Origin: CAZQYC01 sp043746555
GTDB lineage: Bacteria; Pseudomonadota; Gammaproteobacteria; Steroidobacterales; Steroidobacteraceae
Reading direction: 5' to 3'
Length of the DNA: 13,908 nucleotides
Assembly (NCBI GenBank): GCA_043746555.1
Contig: JAYTQU010000056.1
Span: 1 to 13,908, forward strand
Position numbers and translations under genes: made by a program. Shown here piece after piece: positions 1-6,089 of the stretch. The notes under the pieces were generated by a model. The model was given only the letters and a program-made list of their open reading frames with translations, ran no database searches and was not told where the DNA came from. The stretch's first letter is position 1, and the number at the start of each line of letters is the position of its first letter.

Positions 1-775
1 CCCCTTTCGGAGCTCGCGGCGTGTCTTTCAAATAATCGTAGGTGATTGCATCCGGCGCGATCATGCCCGCGCGCGCGCCGGCTTCGATGGACATGTTGCA
101 AACGGTCATGCGGCCATCCATCGATAGCGCTTCAATCGCCGAGCCGCGATATTCGATGACGTGGCCCGTGCCGCCCGACACACCGATCTTGCCGATGATG
201 GCGAGAATTAAATCTTTCGCAGTTACGCCCGGCGGCAATGTACTGGTGGTGTTGATCGCCAGAGTTTTCGGTCGACGCTGCAACAAGCATTGAGTCGCGA
301 GTACGTGGCCGACTTCGGTCGTGCCGATGCCGAAGGCGAGGGCGCCGAACGCCCCATGCGTTGCTGTGTGACTATCGCCGCACACGATCGTTTTGCCTGG
401 CTGTGTTGCGCCTTGCTCCGGACCGATGATGTGCACGATGCCGCGATCGGCGGACTGCAACCCCAATAGCTCAACGCCGAACTCTTTGCAGTTGGCGTCC
501 AGTTGTTTGATTTGGGCCGCGGCCGATGCGACACGAATCGGCACACGACCGGCGATTTCTTCGGGATCGGTCGGCGTCGAGTGATCCATGGTCGCCAAGG
601 TTCGGTCCAAACGATGAACTTTCAATCCTTGCTCACGCAACAACGAAAACGCTTGTGGCGACGTGACCTCGTGCACCAAGTGCAGATCGATGTACAACAC
701 GGCCGGCGTGTCCGCCGTTTCGGGAACGACTTCGTGTTGTTCCCAAACTTTTTCAAACAGGGTTTTGGCGGTCAT
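1..775 (-). CDS. leuC: 3-isopropylmalate dehydratase large subunit (N-terminal part, cut by window edge)
   Basis: LeuC, with LeuD, isomerises 2-isopropylmalate to 3-isopropylmalate in cytoplasmic leucine synthesis and carries a [4Fe-4S] cluster. The reverse strand from the ATG at 775 is open to the window edge, giving 258 of the usual ~470 residues. It begins MTAKTLFEKVWEQHEVV and continues with the family landmarks YIDLHLVHEVTSPQAF, the LDRTLATMDHSTPT segment and the highly conserved GDSHTATHGAFGALAFGIGT block. The three cluster cysteines lie in the missing C-terminal half, so they cannot be checked. The Shine-Dalgarno is weak (GAG a few bases upstream). leuD and leuB would be expected beyond the left edge. 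The start faces decayed IS91 sequence, so its upstream region may have been remodelled. The family assignment is very secure. Confidence 0.96.
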   Translation of the reverse strand, partial: MTAKTLFEKVWEQHEVVPETADTPAVLYIDLHLVHEVTSPQAFSLLREQGLKVHRLDRTLATMDHSTPTDPEEIAGRVPIRVASAAAQIKQLDANCKEFGVELLGLQSADRGIVHIIGPEQGATQPGKTIVCGDSHTATHGAFGALAFGIGTTEVGHVLATQCLLQRRPKTLAINTTSTLPPGVTAKDLILAIIGKIGVSGGTGHVIEYRGSAIEALSMDGRMTVCNMSIEAGARAGMIAPDAITYDYLKDTPRAPKG

Positions 776-820
776 GGTGCGCTCATACAGTGCGAAGGCG
801 AGCAGGATGCCAGAAGTTTA

Positions 821-836
821 GGCACTGGGTAGTGCC
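821..836. repeat. Small perfect inverted repeat upstream of leuC
   Basis: GGCACT-GGGT-AGTGCC is a 6-bp perfect stem with a 4-base loop, about 46 bases upstream of the leuC start. It could be an operator half-site pair or the edge of the mobile-element remnant. No protein is assigned, and a 6-bp stem can arise by chance. Confidence 0.3.
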
Positions 837-1028
837 AAATATCGAAGGGGGCATCGCGTATTGAGATGTTCGGTAGACTACGCAGTGCCGACGTATCGCA
901 AGGAAGCGCAAGGTGTTGATGTCGATGTCCATGGCGACCAGGGAAGTTCACTCGTGCGCAAGTCAGGAGCGTTGCGTCCGCCATCGCCCCGAGCAAACGC
1001 TGCTCTATCAATTGGTCGAACGGCACTA

Positions 1029-1060
1029 CCGCGATTTCTCGCCGAGCTGCAAGCGCGCGA
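1029..1060 (+). repeat. Perfect 32-bp direct repeat, copy 1 (inside the IS91 remnant)
   Basis: These 32 bases recur exactly, in the same orientation, at 2980-3011. Here they encode the HYRDF/LAELQAR junction of the transposase and include its one-base frameshift, so this copy is probably the source of the second one. Confidence 0.95.
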
Positions 1061-1244
1061 ACAACACTTGCCCGCGTATGTCGAGCGCGAGTTTGAGGAC
1101 TATCTCAAATGCGGTCGATTGGAGCACGGTTTTTTGCGAGTGCGCTGTGATGCCTGCCATGATGAGAAGCTAGTGATGGTCGAGACCGCGGCGCGTTGCA
1201 ACGCCGTCGAACAACCAACCCGCAGCGAACGGCATCGAGCCATG

Positions 1245-1271
1245 GCCGGTTTTTGCTCCTGCAAAACCGGC
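1245..1271. repeat. Long near-perfect hairpin at the IS91 internal-deletion region
   Basis: GCCGGTTTTTGC, then TCCT, then GCAAAACCGGC, forms an 11-bp stem with one bulged T and a 4-base loop. It lies in the stretch of the IS91 remnant where the catalytic core is missing and the surrounding residues no longer resemble the family. It could be a deletion-junction structure or a subterminal hairpin of a second element. It has no trailing T-run as a terminator would. Confidence 0.55.
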
Positions 1272-1525
1272 ATACATGCCGTCCGTGGCAATAACCTGGG
1301 CACAGCGATTAAAGAGCGTCTTTCGCATCGACCTCGAACGCTGCGAGCACTGCGGCGGGAACGTGAAGATCATCGGTCGCTGCTGCGCATCCATGCGCCT
1401 GCGGCATTGGTACTTCCATGTACGGCACCAGCATCGAAGATCCCGCCGTCATCGAACGCGTTCTCACGCATATCAAACAACGACCGCGGGCACCACCGAT
1501 CGCCAATCCAACGCACCTTGGATGA

Positions 1526-1723
1526 GGGCGAGTATTCGCGATTGATCGAAGGGAATCGGTGTTGACGTGAGCCGAGGAGGGCGTTTGCGCCGAGCATCGA
1601 AACGGCAGGTTTGGCGTAGAGATTCGGCGGCATCGCAGCGCGATTTTCGTGAGCGTCTGGTGCACAAACACGGCAACCCACGAGTGTTTAACGCACCGCA
1701 GCCGACCGTGACAAAGAGTCGCC
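1526..1723. other. Non-coding stretch between IS91 remnant and regulator fragment
   Basis: I see no convincing gene here. The position fits the 3' non-coding end of the IS91 element followed by degraded regulator sequence. No terminal GTTC/GAAC boundary could be fixed with confidence. Confidence 0.4.
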
Positions 1724-1879
1724 GTGCTGGCGTTCGAGGAAATGGGCGTTTATTCTTCCTACTCCTAGATCGGCTACGAGGACATTGCGTTCTTTAGGAC
1801 TCTGTTCAAACGACACACCGCCATGACACCGATCGAGTACCGAAATCGTTTCGCGAAGATGGATTTCGATCGCGGCTAG
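1724..1879 (+). pseudogene. C-terminal fragment of an AraC-family (GlxA-like) regulator
   Basis: The frame reads VLAFEEMGVYSSYS, a TAG stop (1766-1768), then IGYEDIAFFRTLFKRHTAMTPIEYRNRF, ending at the TAG at 1877-1879. The last segment is the classic second helix-turn-helix and tail of AraC/XylS proteins, of the type found in GlxA-like regulators (GYED..FFR..FKRHTG.TP.EYR.RF). The ligand/amidotransferase-like domain and first helix-turn-helix are missing, and an internal stop interrupts the remainder, so it is a relic. It abuts the IS91 remnant, which is consistent with element-associated loss of the front of the gene. Confidence 0.75.
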
Positions 1880-1990
1880 TTGGCGGCCGGAAAGCTTGCC
1901 AACTGAGATTGTCATTGCGTTGCCGTCGTTCGATTGTATTTAGCGAAGTAACTTGATTTATTGGAATGACATCATTTGGCCAACACATTT

Positions 1991-1996
1991 GGAGAG
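1991..1996 (+). promoter_or_regulatory. Ribosome-binding site that fixes the GFA gene start
   Basis: GGAGAG lies 5 bases before the ATG at 2002. An in-frame ATG at 1966 has no such site, so 2002 is preferred. Confidence 0.7.
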
Positions 1997-2001
1997 CTAT
2001 C

Positions 2002-2436
2002 ATGACAAACGAAAAGGCCTATAAAGGCAGTTGCTTCTGCGGCGCGGTTCAATTCACAGTCACCGGCGATCCGGCCGCCATGGGATATTGTCACTGCGAA
2101 TCTTGTCGGCACTGGTCAGCGGGACCGGTCAATGCGTTTACGTTGTGGAAACCGGACGCGCTTAAAATCACGAAAGGAGCCGAAAACATCGGCACTTACA
2201 ACAAGACGCCAAATAGCAATCGTAAGTGGTGCAAAAGCTGCGGTGGCCATGTGTTTGCCGAACATCCCAGCATGGGATTGGTCGATGTGTTCGCCGCCGT
2301 GATTCCTGATTTTCCCTACAAGGGAGCAGTACACGTGAACTATCAGGAAGCAAAGTTGCGCGTCAAAGACGGATTACCCAAGTTGAAAGACTTTCCAAAA
2401 GAAATGGGTGGTTCGGGAATCACTCTGCCGGAGTGA
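2002..2436 (+). CDS. GFA family protein (glutathione-dependent formaldehyde-activating enzyme fold)
   Basis: This is a 144-residue cytoplasmic protein with the full zinc-binding pattern of the GFA family: C11-x-C13 (GSCFCGAV), C30-x-C32-x2-C35 (GYCHCESCRHWSAG) and C77-x2-C80 (KWCKSCGGHVF). The founding member speeds formation of S-hydroxymethylglutathione, but most homologues have no proven reaction, so a formaldehyde role should not be assumed. The size is normal and the frame intact. The start at 2002 has a good ribosome-binding site. It stands alone, reading away from the IS91 and regulator debris upstream, and converges with the small secreted gene ending at 2592. It is one of the few intact genes in the rearranged region. 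Confidence 0.93.
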   Translation: MTNEKAYKGSCFCGAVQFTVTGDPAAMGYCHCESCRHWSAGPVNAFTLWKPDALKITKGAENIGTYNKTPNSNRKWCKSCGGHVFAEHPSMGLVDVFAAVIPDFPYKGAVHVNYQEAKLRVKDGLPKLKDFPKEMGGSGITLPE

Positions 2437-2591
2437 TGAGTTCAATATCACTGATGAGAAAAGCATGAATTGTTGGTTTTGGGCATCAAGACAACTTTCG
2501 AGAGCCCGGTGGCAATGTGATCGACATTCACCGATGACATCGCTTGTCACAGCACCATCGGGCCCTTAGTTAGAAACCAACTCTATAATAT

Positions 2592-2969
2592 TCATTGCCC
2601 CAAGCTTTGCAGCGCAGATTTTCCCCAGCCGACAACAACACCGTTCTTCAACACGACAGGCGTATTCTGCGCATCTCTTATGGGAGTAAACGGCGGATGC
2701 TGATGTGTGAGGTAGTACATCACTTCATAGGTATTCGAGCCGCGTTGAGATACTTCCGACTTGTAGGGGTTATTTAGAATAGTGCCGTGTACGTCTGCGG
2801 AATAGTTTTTCATGACCGCGATGACTTGCTCTTTGGTCATCCCCACTGTCAATTTCGAAATTCCCTCTACGTTGTAAGCCAATAGTTGTTTGTACGAAAC
2901 CTGGTCGTCTTTGGCATCGACGACACCGCAAAGAAGCAAAGAAACGCTCAGCAGTAACACTCGCAGCAT
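2592..2969 (-). CDS. Small secreted protein, DUF3192/BamE-like fold suspected
   Basis: This is a 125-residue protein from the ATG at 2969, with GGAGG 5 bases upstream (2975-2979 on the plus strand). Residues 1-19 (MLRVLLLSVSLLLCGVVDA) form a signal peptide. The cysteine is not in a proper lipobox, so periplasmic release is more likely than a lipoprotein. The mature part carries LTVGMTKEQVIAVM, which resembles the helix of SmpA/BamE-type domains, then YEVMYYLTHQHPPFT and PVVLKNGVVVGWGKSAL. The closing strand plus GWG is reminiscent of DUF3192. No function is known. Its start overlaps the end of the truncated sigma factor by 22 bases, and the sequence immediately upstream of its ribosome-binding site is an IS91-derived scar. 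Its original promoter may therefore be lost, and it may now depend on sigma-gene transcription. Confidence 0.8.
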   Translation of the reverse strand: MLRVLLLSVSLLLCGVVDAKDDQVSYKQLLAYNVEGISKLTVGMTKEQVIAVMKNYSADVHGTILNNPYKSEVSQRGSNTYEVMYYLTHQHPPFTPIRDAQNTPVVLKNGVVVGWGKSALQSLGQ

Positions 2970-3379
2970 ACAGTCCTCCCCGCGATTTCTCGCCGAGCTG
3001 CAAGCGCGCGATTCATTTCGTCCAATTGGCTGAGCAGCTTTTCCAACACCTGCATGTTGTCGGCGTTTGCATCGAACACTTGGTCCGCTGCGGTTAGATC
3101 GAACGCCACATCCTCTATCGGCAAAGCATCTCGTATCCGACGACCCTCGCTGCGATAAAATGAAATAGCCACATTCATCGCAACGCGATACATCCAGGTT
3201 GAGAACTGACATCGCCCGGCGAATTTTGCGAACGACTGCCACAGTTGAATGAGCATGTCTTGAACTAAGTCGGCGCGATCCGCAGGGTTCTTGCAATAAG
3301 CGTACGCAACCTTGTAGAGGATTTTCTTATGACCCTCGACGAGCGCTACAAACTGCTTTTTGTTATCAGACAATGTCAT
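2948..3379 (-). pseudogene. ECF sigma factor truncated after region 2 (no sigma region 4)
   Basis: 143 codons from the ATG at 3379. Residues ~10-80 form a clear sigma-70 region 2: GHKKILYKVAYAYCKNPADR, then ADLVQDMLIQLWQSF, then FSTWMYRVAMNVAISFYR. This is the core-binding and -10-recognition part of an extracytoplasmic-function sigma factor. A linker follows to QLDEMNRAL, where region 4 (-35 recognition helix-turn-helix) should begin. Instead the frame enters a 32-bp copy of IS91 transposase sequence and then overlaps the next gene, ending in an unrelated AARREIAGRTVCCECYC tail. ECF factors are normally ~165-200 residues, and without region 4 this one should not start transcription from ordinary ECF promoters. 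Any original anti-sigma gene is not visible. Called a pseudogene, although the region-2 part is open and could still be made. Confidence 0.87.
2980..3011 (+). repeat. Perfect 32-bp direct repeat, copy 2 (scar in sigma factor gene)
   Basis: Identical over 32 bases to 1029-1060 in the IS91 remnant. On the reverse strand it follows codon MN of the sigma-factor LDEMNRAL segment and ends at the GGAGG ribosome-binding site of the small secreted gene. It marks the exact breakpoint of the sigma gene. Confidence 0.95.
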
Positions 3380-3473
3380 TACCTACCGAACTCCGCGATT
3401 GGCAAACTTGCCATTGAACCCGTTAGTCGCCAGGAAACCCAGAAATATCACAGAGATCCGGAAACTTTAGCAA

Positions 3474-3539
3474 CGGCTGATTGGGAATGACGCTTCGGCC
3501 AATTGGGAATGGAAGTTCGGCTGATTGGGAATGACGCTG
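3474..3539 (+). repeat. Three tandem 22-bp units
   Basis: Three head-to-tail units start at 3474, 3496 and 3518, each CGGC(T/C)(G/A)ATTGGGAATG(A/G)... The first and third are nearly identical and the second diverges in several positions. A 22-bp period puts the units on one face of the helix. Repeats containing TTGGGAATG recall the multiple terminal repeats of IS21-family ends, from memory and not verified. The array lies upstream of the truncated sigma gene, with no transposase gene beside it. Confidence 0.8.
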
Positions 3540-3565
3540 CCAGCGTCGCATCAAGAATGCTCTAT

Positions 3566-3603
3566 TAGCAGCCTGTTGAAAAACTTTTTTTAACAGGCTG
3601 CTA
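3566..3603. repeat. 12-bp perfect palindrome with A/T-rich loop (IS end, MITE or terminator)
   Basis: TAGCAGCCTGTT and its exact complement AACAGGCTGCTA flank a 14-base loop of an A-run and a T-run that can pair further. CAGCCTGTTGAAAAA-type sequences are common at insertion-sequence ends in Gammaproteobacteria (from memory). It could also act as a terminator. It is the first of four consecutive stem-loops. Confidence 0.75.
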
Positions 3604-3607
3604 GGTC

Positions 3608-3686
3608 GGGCCACCGATGGCCCAGCGAAGTCATGCACATTCTATGTGCTTGATTTCGAGAGCGCAGCGAAAGTCACGCCTTTCGC
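3608..3686. repeat. Three further consecutive stem-loops
   Basis: GGGCCA-CCGA-TGGCCC (3608-3623), GCACAT-TCT-ATGTGC (3635-3649) and GCGAAAG-TCACGC-CTTTCGC (3667-3686) are all perfect stems with 3-6-base loops. Together with the preceding 12-bp palindrome they make four stem-loops in 121 bases. The gene-free stretch 3380-3805 consists mainly of this train and the 22-bp array. I see no convincing protein in it. Confidence 0.65.
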
Positions 3687-3805
3687 AAGTGATGTTGAAA
3701 AATGGCATGGATAGCCTCTTTCCACAACCTGTTAGTGCCTCGGCAGCCGGCGATGATGTCCGAAAACGGCCAGACAAATTCGGTCCGTAGCAGTACTCTA
3801 ATCGC

Positions 3806-4096
3806 ATGTCTCTCGATCCCAATCATTGCTATCAAGTTATCAAAGCGCGCGATGCGCGGTTCGATGGCGTGTTTTTCGTTGGCGTTTCCACGACGGGGAT
3901 TTACTGTCGGCCGGTGTGTACGGTGCGTACGCCGGGGCGTGATCGTTGCACGTTCTATGAAAATGCGGCAAGCGCGGAGGCAGCGGGATATCGCCCTTGT
4001 TTGCGTTGTCGTCCGGAGTTAGCGCTGGGACACGCGCCGATCAATTCGGTGAAGCGTGTTGCGCGCGCGCTGAGCAATGGCAGCATGCGAAGCCAG
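3806..4096 (+). pseudogene. N-terminal Ada zinc/methyl-acceptor domain of a truncated DNA-repair protein
   Basis: The ATG at 3806 opens a frame whose first ~85 residues are a textbook Ada N-terminal domain: DARFDGVFFVGVSTTGIYCRPVC, CTFYENAASAEAAGYRPCLRCRPE, then INSVKRVARAL. The four zinc ligands C34, C38, C65 and C68 are all present. In Ada the first of these accepts methyl groups from DNA phosphotriesters. Full proteins of this type continue into an AraC-type helix-turn-helix and either a methyltransferase or an AlkA-like glycosylase domain (~350-490 residues). Here homology stops at about residue 89 and the frame ends after eight unrelated residues (stop at 4094-4096). The lost part coincides with the loss at the end of the convergent cysteine-synthase gene, pointing to a deletion junction near 4070-4100. 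A stand-alone Ada zinc domain is possible but less likely. Confidence 0.85.
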
Positions 4097-4920
4097 TAAC
4101 AATGCCCTGTCTCACATACCAATGTGGGTCGTAGCAGCTGTGTGAGTATCGCTCACCGCTGTCGCAAAGAATCGTGACAATCGAACCTTTTTCTCCCACT
4201 CCAATCATGCGGTGCGCAAGCGACACCACGCCCACAAAGTTTGTGCCTATTGCACCACCGACACGCCGGCCGATGCCTTCAATAGTTGAACCGGATGACA
4301 GTGCGAGCGAAGCTTGTGACCTGCCATCCCGAATGCTGCGGTAGTAATCATAGAAAACCGACCGCTCCGGATCCACGCACAGGATGCGCGTAGCGTGACG
4401 CCGATAGCGGACATAGCGCCCAAGTGTCGCCGTGGTACCGCCGGTGCCTGCGCCACAAACGATCCATCGCGGAACGGGATGCGGCTCCGCTGCCATTTGC
4501 TTGAAGATGGACTCAGCGATGTTGTTATTGGCGCGCCAATCGGTCGCAGGCTCCGCGAAAGTAAACTGATCCATAAAGTTCCCGGCAGTCTCTTTGGCTT
4601 GCCGCAATGATTCGGCGTTGATGTTGCTGGGGTCGTCAATCAGCTCGCAACGCCCGCCGTGAGATTCGATGGCGGCAATTTTTTCAGGCGATGTGGACAA
4701 TGGCATCACCGCAGTGAAGGACAAGCCCAGCAGTCGAGCAAAGTAAGCTTCGGATACGGCGGTCGATCCACTGAGAGCCTTCGATCACCACGCTGCCCTC
4801 GCGTAACCAGCCATTGACCAGCGCGTACAAAAACAATGACCGCGCCAATCGATGCTTGAGGCTGCCGGTTGGGTGACTGGATTCGTCTTTAATCAGATTG
4901 AGTGCTACGGTTGAGCCAAC
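4041..4920 (-). pseudogene. PLP-dependent cysteine-synthase-like protein, N-truncated and frameshifted
   Basis: A fold-type II PLP enzyme of the cysteine synthase/cystathionine beta-synthase group. The front piece (about 4920-4774) reads NLIKDESSHPTGSLKHRLAR, containing the Schiff-base lysine in GSLKHR, and runs to VVIEGS. One extra base at about 4773 (C on the coding strand) shifts the frame. The next frame resumes at SGSTAVSEAYFARLLGLSFTAVMP, then MDQFTFAEPATDWRANNNIAESI, and the phosphate loop CGAGTGGTTATLGRY, ending near CDSGERYSHSCYDPHW. No start codon and no first ~50-60 residues are visible: homology begins where the upstream DUF2817 gene ends. The last ~14 codons are antisense of the Ada fragment. 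It is broken in at least three ways, so a functional product is unlikely unless the frameshift is a sequencing error. Confidence 0.85.
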
Positions 4921-5990
4921 GCACGCGCCGCGCGGACAATAAAGTCCACCGTGCGTCCATAAACCGCCGCCTGCCAGGATGGAGTCTCGACATAGAACGC
5001 ATCGCGCAGATTCTGAGTAATCTGCTCGTCGCGTGACGACGTGAACGGCGCCGTGGCATAGCACCAATGATCGCCCCGCAAAGCAGTAAGAACGTCGGCG
5101 AGCGATTTCGTACCGAACTCGATCGCTAGGTATGTCACCTCGCCTCGAAACCAGGTGGCCAAGGCACTACCTATCGACCCGGTCACAACAGCAGACACTG
5201 AATTGCCTGCTCCAGTGCTCACGACCTCCGGACCGAAGAAGGCGACGGCCCGCTCGAACTCGCGCGCTCCACCGCCATCGAAGATTGGTTCGCCGTACCC
5301 GTTCGGTCCAAGGCCCGTGTGAAGATCGAGGGCCACAAGTCGCGTCGCGGTACGCGGAACCAGGGTCGCTACGATGTGCCTCAGCGTTTGCGTCGACCAG
5401 GCCTGTGCTACGCCACCGTAAAACATCCCGTTTTGGTGCGTATATTGGCCGGCGGAAACCGCCGATTGGAATGCTGCGGAACCGTGGATCGCCACGTACT
5501 GCTTAATGCCGCTGTCGGCAGCTAGCCGCGAGGCGCCGTTCCACTCTTTTGGAACAAGCAACTCATGCAAGAATGCATACTCGTCGTTTCTCGGGAGCGG
5601 TCGCGAGAAGTCCTGAAAATTCCGGTTGAGATCAACGTTATCTTCGTTGACCCGCCGCAGCCACGCGAACCCATAGGGATTTAAAGCGTGAACGATTAGC
5701 GCGCACGTATTGCACTCCAGTAAATCATAAAGGCGATCCTTGAAAAACCCGACCTGACACCCGGACCCGGCGAAACCTTCGACGCCGTGGACGCCGGACG
5801 TGAGCAACAGACAGCGATGAGCGTCGTGTGAGCCGACGAATGCGACGTCGATCGACAGGGAATCTCCGGCGGGACCGCGGCGCGTTGGATGCTCGAACAC
5901 GTCAAGTTCCGCGCGTGCCTCGTACGCTGCTTCACGGAATTTTGCGCGGGCGTCGGCATAACTGCCGGCAAAAAAATCGCAAGTTGGCAC
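4905..5990 (-). CDS. DUF2817 / M14-type zinc metallopeptidase-like protein
   Basis: 361 residues from a GTG at 5990, with GGAG 5 bases upstream. The protein has the carboxypeptidase-like zinc site of DUF2817: SGVHGVEGFAGS (H68 and E71 as ligands), the substrate-binding stretch RRVNEDNVDLNRNF (~residues 110-123), LDLHTGLGPNG (third zinc histidine, ~residue 223) and TYLAIEFGT near residue 291 with the likely catalytic glutamate. The size is typical for the family and there is no signal peptide, so it should be cytoplasmic. The reaction is unproven, but the fold suggests removal of C-terminal residues or amide hydrolysis on an imported small peptide. It follows the exported M20 peptidase on the same strand after ~100 bases, suggesting a shared role. 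Its stop at 4905-4907 overlaps the remnant of the cysteine-synthase-like gene. Confidence 0.9.
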   Translation of the reverse strand: MPTCDFFAGSYADARAKFREAAYEARAELDVFEHPTRRGPAGDSLSIDVAFVGSHDAHRCLLLTSGVHGVEGFAGSGCQVGFFKDRLYDLLECNTCALIVHALNPYGFAWLRRVNEDNVDLNRNFQDFSRPLPRNDEYAFLHELLVPKEWNGASRLAADSGIKQYVAIHGSAAFQSAVSAGQYTHQNGMFYGGVAQAWSTQTLRHIVATLVPRTATRLVALDLHTGLGPNGYGEPIFDGGGAREFERAVAFFGPEVVSTGAGNSVSAVVTGSIGSALATWFRGEVTYLAIEFGTKSLADVLTALRGDHWCYATAPFTSSRDEQITQNLRDAFYVETPSWQAAVYGRTVDFIVRAARALAQP

Positions 5991-5999
5991 TGCTACTCC
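5991..5999 (-). promoter_or_regulatory. Ribosome-binding site supporting the GTG start of the DUF2817 gene
   Basis: On the reverse strand GGAG (5996-5999), a 5-base spacer, then GTG at 5990. No in-frame ATG nearby has an equal site. Confidence 0.7.
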
Positions 6000-6089
6000 A
6001 CTCGATATGGTTAAAGCGCATTCGAAGGGGGTATGACATGAGCGTGTTGGTCATGCATACGCTTAGTCACTGACGCACCGCACGAAACG

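Larger units (their letters stand above)
913..1525 (+). pseudogene. Decayed IS91-family transposase, catalytic core deleted
   Basis: This is a remnant of an IS91-family transposase, a rolling-circle (HUH/Y-type) enzyme normally ~370-400 residues long. Recognisable pieces lie in different frames. RHRPEQTLLYQLVERHYRDF runs to about 1038. FLAELQAREQHLPAYVEREF...RVRCDACHDEKLV (about 1038-1176) holds the start of the N-terminal zinc-binding domain. AITWAQRLKSVFRIDLERCEHCGGNVKII covers about 1288-1374. SIEDPAVIERVLTHIKQRPRAPP covers about 1430-1500 and ends at the TGA at 1523-1525. A one-base loss near 1036-1040 (TTC-CTC to TTCTC) shifts the first junction. The region that should carry the HUH motif and catalytic tyrosine is absent between KLV (1176) and the TWAQRLK block. 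It therefore cannot encode an active transposase. Family wording is from memory of IS91-group proteins. Confidence 0.85.

Noticed and set aside
223..546. Reverse-strand 107-residue open frame inside leuC
   Set aside because: It is a shadow frame of leuC, whose own frame is conserved and open throughout.
2501..2565. Terminator between the convergent GFA and small secreted genes
   Set aside because: Only an imperfect long-range pairing around GAGCCCGGTGG and CCATCGGGCCC, with a ~40-base loop and no T-run.
3474..3539. CRISPR-like array
   Set aside because: The units are directly adjacent with no spacers and only three in number, and no cas genes are present.
3566..3700. Integron attC site
   Set aside because: The stem-loops are suggestive, but no RYYYAAC/GTTRRRY core pair could be found in the right arrangement and no integrase is present.
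3423..3822. Reverse-strand small open frames in the repeat region
   Set aside because: They run across palindromes and tandem repeats, have no domain similarity, and look like chance frames or element debris.
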